Source: an archaeon
GTDB lineage: Archaea; Asgardarchaeota; Hermodarchaeia; Hermodarchaeales; Hermodarchaeaceae
Assembly: GCA_016550415.1 (NCBI GenBank)
Contig: JABXGU010000218.1
Span: forward strand, 1-5,837
Direction of reading: 5' to 3'
DNA length: 5,837 nucleotides
Position 1 is the stretch's first letter, and each line of letters starts with the position of its first letter. Of the stretch, positions 1-4,781 are shown one piece after another. The translations under genes and the position numbers were made by a program. A model generated the notes under the pieces. It was given only the letters and a program-made list of their open reading frames with translations, had not been told where the DNA came from and made no database searches.

Positions 1-501
1 AGTGTCACCTTTCCCATCAATGGCACCTAAGTAATTATCTGTTCCTGCGAAGAGCATGTCGCCTTCGACTTGGAGATCAAAGAGGTGCAGTGGCCATGTA
101 ATAGAAGTCATAACAACCATGTTGGTAGGATCATTAATGTCCAGGATGGCTAGAGCAGTACCGCCTCCAGTTTCTCGCCAAAGGCCTATGTAGGCTTTGC
201 GTCCCTGCACATCAATAGAGCGTACAGGGTCAGATGTACTATAATAGTCGAGGAGCTGAATACTGTAACTACGTGGATTGGTAACTGTTCCATTTCCCCA
301 GCCTTGTGCATTCGTAGCACCACCATCCATGCAAGTGGTTGTAGTGAAGTCCTCAGAATAGCTGTCCGTACCCGGTGCGGAAACCATCCAGGACATCACA
401 TGATTCGGTGCAGACATTGAGGTTGTGAAGGCAATGGTTGCTAGCGGAAGAAAAGTCAGAAATAATATTGCGATTATTATTTTTGATTTGTTTCGAAACA
501 C
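1..501 (-). CDS. Secreted LVIVD-repeat (beta-propeller) protein, 5' part only
   Basis: The frame is open from a GTG at 501-499 to the window edge: 167 codons, C-terminus missing. GGGAGG at 510-515 lies 8 nt before the GTG, which fixes the start; the ATG at 503-501 is in another frame and stops after 8 codons. Residues 1-30 look like a Sec signal: K5 and K7, a hydrophobic core at about 8-25, and a small-residue SMSA site near 28-31. Next comes a FTTTT..D...TN..GWG.G segment (52-71), which I recall from exported Asgard archaeal propeller proteins. From about residue 93 there are two repeats of the LVIVD pattern: VRSIDVQGRKAYIG followed by LAILDINDPTN, then LFDLQVEGDMLFAG followed by LGAID. LVIVD repeats fold as beta-propeller blades on the cell surface and their ligands are generally unknown. 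Its own promoter is likely at 551-559. The family call is good; the function is unknown. Confidence 0.8.
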   Translation of the reverse strand, partial: MFRNKSKIIIAILFLTFLPLATIAFTTSMSAPNHVMSWMVSAPGTDSYSEDFTTTTCMDGGATNAQGWGNGTVTNPRSYSIQLLDYYSTSDPVRSIDVQGRKAYIGLWRETGGGTALAILDINDPTNMVVMTSITWPLHLFDLQVEGDMLFAGTDNYLGAIDGKGDT

Positions 502-550
502 ATTCTGTTCCTCCCTTAAGGAGAGACAAACATCTTATTAGAATTCCAGT

Positions 551-559
551 TTAAAAATG
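551..559 (-). promoter_or_regulatory. TATA-like element of the LVIVD gene
   Basis: On the minus strand this reads CATTTTTAA, 50 nt before the GTG start at 501. A start site about 25 nt downstream (near 525-530) would give a short leader carrying the GGGAGG. The same nine bases occur upstream of the gene at 4242-4586. The T-run could also serve as the terminator of the preceding EEP gene, which ends at 582. The call rests on composition and spacing only. Confidence 0.35.
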
Positions 560-581
560 GATGCTACTACTCTGAATCGTA

Positions 582-1523
582 TTATCGTTGAGATAAAATT
601 CGATCTAATCGTCGTATCAATTCACTATGACATTTGATTGAGTTTGTTGAATAACCTATTTTGATTAGATGTAGCGATTTAAGGGAAGTGGTGAGGGGTA
701 GTTTGATTTCCGCTAGAACAGGGAGATGGTCTGAGGCAAGTGATTCGACAACACGATGAGAGGATACGTTGATTTCTGGGGATACAAAGATGTAATCGAT
801 TCGTTCCACAGGTGCATATGAAGGCCAAGTGAGGTTCCCGATATGGGTGTCGGCGACATTGAAGGAATCGTTGAAGTAGCTTAGAATGTCTGTGTATATG
901 CCTTGATCAGTAGTGTCATTTGTATATGCGTTTATATTGAAGTCACCTGCCCATATTCTGGGTCCAGCAGTTGCTGTCACATAGGGTAATGCAATGTCAG
1001 CTTGGATTCGACGATCAGCAGAACTCATTGTGGTAAAGTGAACCACAAAGACTGTGACTGTTTGACCACCTACTTCAATTTCTGCTTTCAAGAGTGTATC
1101 ATCTTCACTTGGGCTCTCCATAATGATTGATTCAAAATCGATTATCGGATATTTACTGAGAAGAATATCACTTTGCCATATGTGGTCTAATGAGGTAATA
1201 GATGCTAGGTACATATTGAGTTTGAGAGCGAACCAACGGGACTGATCCACTGAACCAGAAACTATGCAGCCAGTGTCAACCTCTTGGAGTACGACAATAT
1301 CAGGATCCCATTGTTGAATGGTTGCTAGAATGGAGTCAAGGTTTAATCGGTTAAATGAATCAACACCTTCATGTATATTATAAGTCATTACTTTCAATGT
1401 CGAAGTAGTCTGCGGGGTTATGCGGTAGGTTAAGGGACACCAAATCGCAATAAATGCTAGCGGAAATAAAAGTACAAGTAGGATAAGAATTGTTTTTCCT
1501 TGATGTGTAATGGTTGTTGTCAT
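582..1523 (-). CDS. Membrane-anchored EEP-family phosphatase/nuclease, CWH43-C/PGAP2IP-like
   Basis: 313 residues. One transmembrane segment at about 11-30 is followed by an EEP domain at about 43-275. The family signatures are present in order: MTYNIHEG (N49), VVLQEVD (E81), VHFT (H162), GDFNIN (D194, N196), RIDYIFVS (D243) and SDHLPV (D265, H266). All metal and catalytic positions expected of EEP enzymes are therefore kept. The LVSGSVD..RW...L segment after E81 resembles the PGAP2IP/CWH43 C-terminal branch and its bacterial relatives, which act on membrane lipid or GPI-type substrates in eukaryotes; the substrate here is unknown. The usual G-N-A before LSKYPI reads S-D-I. A tail of about 35 residues follows the normal domain end. 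The start is firm: GGGAGG at 1532-1537 is 8 nt upstream, and ATGA overlaps the stop of the preceding gene, suggesting translational coupling. A plain nuclease is less likely given the membrane anchor and the neighbours. Confidence 0.88.
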   Translation of the reverse strand: MTTTITHQGKTILILLVLLFPLAFIAIWCPLTYRITPQTTSTLKVMTYNIHEGVDSFNRLNLDSILATIQQWDPDIVVLQEVDTGCIVSGSVDQSRWFALKLNMYLASITSLDHIWQSDILLSKYPIIDFESIIMESPSEDDTLLKAEIEVGGQTVTVFVVHFTTMSSADRRIQADIALPYVTATAGPRIWAGDFNINAYTNDTTDQGIYTDILSYFNDSFNVADTHIGNLTWPSYAPVERIDYIFVSPEINVSSHRVVESLASDHLPVLAEIKLPLTTSLKSLHLIKIGYSTNSIKCHSELIRRLDRILSQR

Positions 1524-2245
1524 TTCTTCTTCCTCCCGACTTTAATTGCTGCATAACTTGAGGTGATATACAGAATTGTTGCAGCACTCAAAAATACGAT
1601 TAGTGCTTGCCCTTCGAAAATGGCACCAATAGATCCAAGATACGAATGTGCAAATGTGAATCCGGTCATGAAATCCCAGAGAAAGATGATAAGTAGTACG
1701 AGAAACATCGAAGTGCATAACACTCCACTTTTCCATTGAAAGTCATAGTGAAGTGCAAACCGGAGAAGGGTGTAAAGATTGAATATGACAAAGACTTGGG
1801 TGATGATTAAAAGTGCAATTGTTATCCATCCGCCTCCCACGAGAAAAAGGCTGGCTACACTGAAGAACATGATGCTGTTTCCAATTATTATGAATGACCA
1901 GTTATCCTTTGGGAGAAGAGAACCAATTTTGGAAAATATAAGACCGAGGCTTGCTACAACTATTGCGAGTATAATGATTGGTGTAAGGAGAGCCAGGTCA
2001 AATAAAGTGTAACTTGGTATTGCCCATCTTAGAATATTGTGAGCATTTGTTAACAATCCAAACTCGAGGAAAAATAGGGCACCTAATCCTGCGATAGTCA
2101 GTATACCAATTATCCGGGATGGTGGCACAATGCTTTCCGTTTCAGTGGTGGGCATTTCGGTTTGTGTTGATGGTCCCTGACGGTATTTCCAAACTACAAG
2201 GATGATTGTAGTAAGGGAGAGGACTAGCTGAACTGGGAAATACAC
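1520..2245 (-). CDS. Multi-pass membrane protein, middle part of the split CWH43-C/PGAP2IP-like protein
   Basis: From the GTG at 2245 this gives 241 residues with about seven hydrophobic helices: near 3-20, 45-65, 82-104, 116-136, 139-165, 174-196 and 206-233. A polar Thr/Glu/Pro loop lies at 22-43, and the basic tail ends GRKKK. No catalytic motif is visible. Placed just before the EEP gene and overlapping it by four bases (ATGA, 1520-1523), it supplies the multi-TM region that precedes the EEP domain in CWH43-C/PGAP2IP-type proteins; the segment N-A-H-N-I-L-R-W (67-74) fits my memory of that family. The GTG start is doubtful. It has only a weak AAGGA five bases upstream, and the same frame stays open to 2359, encoding another plausible helix but containing no ATG, GTG or TTG. 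If the GTG is used, the protein lacks a helix normally present in the family. It may instead be the remnant of a gene broken by the TAA at 2360. Confidence 0.7.
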   Translation of the reverse strand: MYFPVQLVLSLTTIILVVWKYRQGPSTQTEMPTTETESIVPPSRIIGILTIAGLGALFFLEFGLLTNAHNILRWAIPSYTLFDLALLTPIIILAIVVASLGLIFSKIGSLLPKDNWSFIIIGNSIMFFSVASLFLVGGGWITIALLIITQVFVIFNLYTLLRFALHYDFQWKSGVLCTSMFLVLLIIFLWDFMTGFTFAHSYLGSIGAIFEGQALIVFLSAATILYITSSYAAIKVGRKKK

Positions 2246-2359
2246 AAAGGTCCTTGAAATATCGTAGGTTACACCAATAGTACGGATGACGATATCATAG
2301 GATAATGCTAAGGCAATACTACAGGTGAAGATAGTTGCTTCACCTTGACTTCCTAAAGC
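2246..2359 (-). other. Coding-like in-frame extension between the TAA at 2360 and the GTG at 2245
   Basis: These 38 codons are in the same frame as both the gene upstream (2360-2755) and the gene downstream (1520-2245). They encode a hydrophobic helix followed by SYDIVIRTIGVTYDISR, a segment I expect inside CWH43-C/PGAP2IP-like proteins (helix, then D..LR..G..D). No ATG, GTG or TTG occurs before 2245. AGGTGA at 2340-2345 sits 7 nt before an ATC codon (2330-2332), so a non-canonical start cannot be excluded. As it stands, the stretch is either untranslated because of a nonsense mutation or sequence error, or it begins at an unusual codon. Confidence 0.6.
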
Positions 2360-2755
2360 TTACTTGTTATGAATTCGGCGGAACATGTAGAATGGAAAGA
2401 AGACTGAATAAAATGCAACTACAAGTGTTGACATCAGAAGCTCTACTTCGTATGTGAGTCCAAAACTAATTGGGAGGACACATATCGAGGTCAAAATGGC
2501 TGAACCTGCAATCATCTTTCGATCTTGTATTTTCTTACTAGCGATGAAAGCGAATAGTGGCGTGCCGATAACAAGTAATGATGCGAGGGTTATCAGGGGG
2601 AAATTACCCTCCCAAATGATATTCCAAACTGCAATATACAAATTGACAACATAGGTTCTGAATCCTTGGATGAAAAATAGTGTCAAAATCAAGGGAATGA
2701 GGAGACGAATCACCATTTCTTTCAAAGTCAGTTCTTCAAATGCAAATTCGCTCAT
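2360..2755 (-). CDS. Short membrane protein, N-terminal part of the split CWH43-C/PGAP2IP-like protein
   Basis: 131 residues from the ATG at 2755. Hydrophobic segments lie at about 14-32, 35-48 (weak), 53-72, 80-98 and 104-124, and the protein ends RRIHNK before TAA. An in-frame ATG 14 codons upstream (2797) is rejected because the ribosome binding site GGAGG (2766-2770), 10 nt before the chosen ATG, would lie inside that extension. The pattern FFIQGFR near residue 27, then helices leading to a TPLFAFIASKK turn, resembles the first helices of bacterial and archaeal multi-TM EEP proteins related to eukaryotic PGAP2IP/CWH43. The following 38 codons after the stop continue the same frame with family-like sequence. 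The protein is therefore probably the severed N-terminus of one ancestral protein of about 720 residues. It has no recognisable enzymatic motif and alone its role is unknown. It is first in the minus-strand transcript. Confidence 0.7.
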   Translation of the reverse strand: MSEFAFEELTLKEMVIRLLIPLILTLFFIQGFRTYVVNLYIAVWNIIWEGNFPLITLASLLVIGTPLFAFIASKKIQDRKMIAGSAILTSICVLPISFGLTYEVELLMSTLVVAFYSVFFPFYMFRRIHNK

Positions 2756-2828
2756 GCACAGATGCCCTCCTTTCAAGTGAAAACAGAAAGGATTCAAATA
2801 ACTTAATGTAACGTTCTTGGCTAAATAG

Positions 2829-2843
2829 TTAAATGATAGCTAA
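2829..2843 (-). promoter_or_regulatory. Possible TATA-like element for the minus-strand membrane/EEP operon
   Basis: The 219-base region 2756-2974 separates two divergent starts and holds no gene. On the minus strand the A/T-rich stretch around 2821-2850 includes CATTTAA (2829-2835), a shortened relative of the CATTTTTAA at the other two minus-strand promoters, 74 nt before the ATG at 2755. For the plus-strand aminotransferase the best candidate is GAAATTTTT at 2913-2921, about 55-60 nt before its ATG. Both are weak composition-based calls. Confidence 0.2.
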
Positions 2844-2974
2844 TATTATCTGTTCCTACGCATCTGAAAACATGCTATCTCCTAGAAGAATGAGGGTGAG
2901 GTCCTAGTAGCTGAAATTTTTCTGGGAGAACTTATGATACAATCGTGAATAGAACTTTGGAGGAAAAAAATTCG

Positions 2975-4156
2975 ATGCCAACCTTTTCGAAACCAGCTGA
3001 CCGACTAAATGGAGTATCACCCAGTGGTCTCAGAGAATTCTTTGAATTGGGTGAAGTACTTGCTGCAAAAGGGGTAGATGTCATTTCCCTTGGGATTGGT
3101 GATTTAGACCTGCCCTTGCCTCCTTTCCTTGGAGATGCTATTGCTGATGCTTTCGCTACGGGACAAACACATTATTCCTCTAATGCAGGTATTTTCGAAC
3201 TCAGAGAAGCTATTGCAACCCGCTATGAAACAACATATAATCTATCATATACCCCAGATGAGGTGCTAGTCACTTGTGGTGCCCTTGAAGGATTATTCAA
3301 TACTATGCTAGCACTTGTCAACCCAGGTGACCGAGTTCTCATACAGGATCCTGCTTTTGGTTATTTTGCTAATCAAGCCAAGCTAGCAGGGGCTGAAGTA
3401 GAACTTTTGCCCATGACTTCTAATTTTGATCTTGATGTGGACAAATTCTCTGAGGCTTTGAACGCAAAACCCACACGTATGGTTATTATCAATTCCCCAT
3501 GCAATCCTACAGGCTCTGTTGCATCACGTAACTATGTGCGTGACATAGTTGAACTAGCTCATGAACGTGATTGTCTTGTTGTATCCGATGAGTGTTATGA
3601 ATTCCTTCGCTACGATGGTCATAAGCATACTTGCGCGGCTGAGTTTTCTAAAGAGAATGTAATCATTGTCAACAGCTTCTCTAAGACATTCGCCATGACT
3701 GGTTTAAGGTTAGGACACATAGTTGCGCCCATAGACCTTGTTCGACCAATCTATCAAGTTCACCAATACAACACTGCTTGTGCTGCGACTCCTGTTCAGG
3801 TTGGAGCTGCCAAGACGCTAATTAATCATAAAGCCTTCAAGGGAATTATAGGCCACCATAGAAGCGTACTTGATGATAGACGGAAGGTAGCCATCGAGTG
3901 CTTCAAACCCATACCTGGCATCAGTCTTTCCTATAACCCTGTAGCAGGATTCTACCTCTTCCCGAACGTCAAAGACACTGGAATGACAGGACCCGAGTTC
4001 GCTAAAGCAGCTCTTGAAAAAGTTGGTGTTATCGTAGTTCCAGGCGAGCAATTTGGAAATGCTTTTCCCGATAATATTCGCATCAGCTTTGGCTCAGCCC
4101 CACCAAACCGTATTCGTGAAGCTGCAGCACGACTAACACGTTTGGTTGAAAGCTAG
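2975..4156 (+). CDS. PLP-dependent class I/II aminotransferase (aspartate aminotransferase fold type I)
   Basis: 393 residues, full family length. It transfers an amino group between an amino acid and a 2-oxo acid using pyridoxal phosphate, in the cytosol. Visible hallmarks (numbered from the ATG at 2975): the N-terminal S-P-S-G-L-R-E-F-F motif; VISLGIGDLD (36-45); HYSSNAG (66-72); NSPCNPTG with the PLP-contacting N177; SDECYE with D205 and Y208; the Schiff-base lysine K237 in SFSKTFAMTG; R245 in LRLGH, which binds the cofactor phosphate; and R369 in IRISFG, which binds the substrate carboxylate. An in-frame GTG at 2945 is rejected because GGAGG (2959-2963), 11 nt before the ATG, would lie inside that extension, and the family normally starts with M-P-x-F. 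Donor specificity (Asp, Ala, aromatic) cannot be read from the sequence. It stands alone, divergent from the membrane operon and convergent with the next gene. Confidence 0.93.
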   Translation: MPTFSKPADRLNGVSPSGLREFFELGEVLAAKGVDVISLGIGDLDLPLPPFLGDAIADAFATGQTHYSSNAGIFELREAIATRYETTYNLSYTPDEVLVTCGALEGLFNTMLALVNPGDRVLIQDPAFGYFANQAKLAGAEVELLPMTSNFDLDVDKFSEALNAKPTRMVIINSPCNPTGSVASRNYVRDIVELAHERDCLVVSDECYEFLRYDGHKHTCAAEFSKENVIIVNSFSKTFAMTGLRLGHIVAPIDLVRPIYQVHQYNTACAATPVQVGAAKTLINHKAFKGIIGHHRSVLDDRRKVAIECFKPIPGISLSYNPVAGFYLFPNVKDTGMTGPEFAKAALEKVGVIVVPGEQFGNAFPDNIRISFGSAPPNRIREAAARLTRLVES

Positions 4157-4201
4157 CCAGTCACCTAGTTCATTATTATCTCTTGGACCAAGAATCTTAA
4201 A

Positions 4202-4235
4202 TAAAAAAGAGAGGGAGGGGGAATAGATTCCCCTC
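4202..4235 (-). terminator. Terminator between convergent genes (hairpin plus T-run)
   Basis: GGGGAA (4218-4223) pairs with TTCCCC (4228-4233) around a four-base loop. On the minus strand the stem is followed, after a short C/T-rich stretch, by a run of six T (4203-4208), suiting the small membrane protein gene that ends at 4242. On the plus strand the stem is followed by a shorter T4 (4240-4243), so it may also stop the aminotransferase transcript. Archaeal termination depends mainly on the T-run; the hairpin may be accessory. Confidence 0.5.
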
Positions 4236-4241
4236 AGCCTT

Positions 4242-4586
4242 TTAGAATAGCATAAGGATTGCACCAATGATAACTAATAGGGCACCAACTCCTCCACCAC
4301 AAATGATGAGGATAATGCCCAGTATCAAAAGCATAATCCAATTCTTCTCTAGGACAATGGGGAACTTAGGGATGGCGCCAGATGTAGCAAGAGTAATCAA
4401 CGAAATGATGATGAGAGCAATACCAAGGAACAAACCAATGCCTGGGATTATGCTACCAATACTCCACAAATCCAAGCCAAAGATATAGCCTCCAAGGTTA
4501 ACGATGTATAGTATACCGATAATCAACGAAATAATTGCACCAATCAACACTAATAATTCGCCAATCTTTTTGATTTCAGTAGCCAT
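4242..4586 (-). CDS. Small glycine-rich membrane protein of unknown function
   Basis: 114 residues, almost entirely hydrophobic. There is a short charged N-terminus (E4, K6, K7, E10), then helices at about 10-30, 38-68 (long, possibly two, with G-x-I-I-P-G-I-G-L-F-L-G) and 82-114, the last broken by ICGGGVGA into two short helices. It ends in the membrane (MLF), with no soluble domain and no catalytic or metal-binding motif. The start is supported by GGAAG at 4596-4600, 9 nt before the ATG. I do not recognise a family. Small membrane proteins of this composition are common in archaea and some act as modulators or transporter subunits, but nothing here points to either. It appears to be a single-gene transcript with its own promoter (4656-4664), leader hairpin and terminator. 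The codons fit the AT-rich style of the window, unlike the polymerase behind it. Confidence 0.72.
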   Translation of the reverse strand: MATEIKKIGELLVLIGAIISLIIGILYIVNLGGYIFGLDLWSIGSIIPGIGLFLGIALIIISLITLATSGAIPKFPIVLEKNWIMLLILGIILIICGGGVGALLVIIGAILMLF

Positions 4587-4615
4587 TTTCTATTGCTTCC
4601 TATTGTTTCTATATT

Positions 4616-4632
4616 CGCCGCAGAATACGGCG
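4616..4632 (-). promoter_or_regulatory. GC-rich hairpin in the leader of the small membrane protein gene
   Basis: CGCCG (4616-4620) and CGGCG (4628-4632) form a perfect 5-bp G/C stem with a 7-base loop; shifting by one also pairs GCCGC with GCGGC. It stands out in an A/T-rich intergenic region. If transcription starts about 25 nt after the TATA-like element at 4656-4664, this hairpin would lie at the very 5' end of the transcript, 30 nt before the ATG. A protective 5' stem-loop, an operator or chance are all possible. Confidence 0.3.
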
Positions 4633-4655
4633 GCAGGAGTCTGTAGTATTTCTCC

Positions 4656-4664
4656 TTAAAAATG
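4656..4664 (-). promoter_or_regulatory. TATA-like element of the small membrane protein gene
   Basis: The minus strand reads CATTTTTAA, identical over nine bases to the element before the LVIVD gene at 551-559. It lies 70 nt before the ATG at 4586. The rest of 4587-4781 holds no gene. A further T-rich stretch (TATTTTTATT on the minus strand, near 4717-4726) could end the polymerase transcript or be an alternative promoter. Confidence 0.35.
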
Positions 4665-4781
4665 AAGGACTCTTTCAGTTTCTTTCAAAGTTTATGATGA
4701 AAGAATAGTTTAGAATAATAAAAATACACTTTAAAGTTATACAAATCTTATTTGCTAGAGTATGAAAGATAGTTCAAGCTA

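Noticed and set aside
477..503. ATG at 503-501 as the start of the LVIVD gene
   Set aside because: Its frame stops after eight codons; the GTG two bases further on opens the long frame with a signal peptide and good ribosome binding site spacing.
514..521. CCTTAAGG palindrome next to the ribosome binding site of the LVIVD gene
   Set aside because: Only eight bases with no loop, and neighbouring bases do not pair; too short to claim as an operator or SD-sequestering stem.
1779..2012. Plus-strand frame opposite the multi-pass membrane gene
   Set aside because: Its Met/Ile/Arg-rich composition is that of an antisense frame of hydrophobic codons; it has no domain signature.
2756..2797. Fourteen-residue extension of the first membrane protein from an ATG at 2797
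   Set aside because: The ribosome binding site GGAGG at 2766-2770 lies within it; the extension has no membrane or family-like character.
2945..2974. Ten-residue N-terminal extension of the aminotransferase from a GTG
   Set aside because: The extension contains the GGAGG that serves the ATG at 2975, and family members start at the equivalent of that Met.
4587..4781. Possible small RNA or short gene between the small membrane protein and the polymerase
   Set aside because: No coding-like frame, tRNA-like fold or repeat seen; a promoter, leader hairpin and T-rich terminator explain it.
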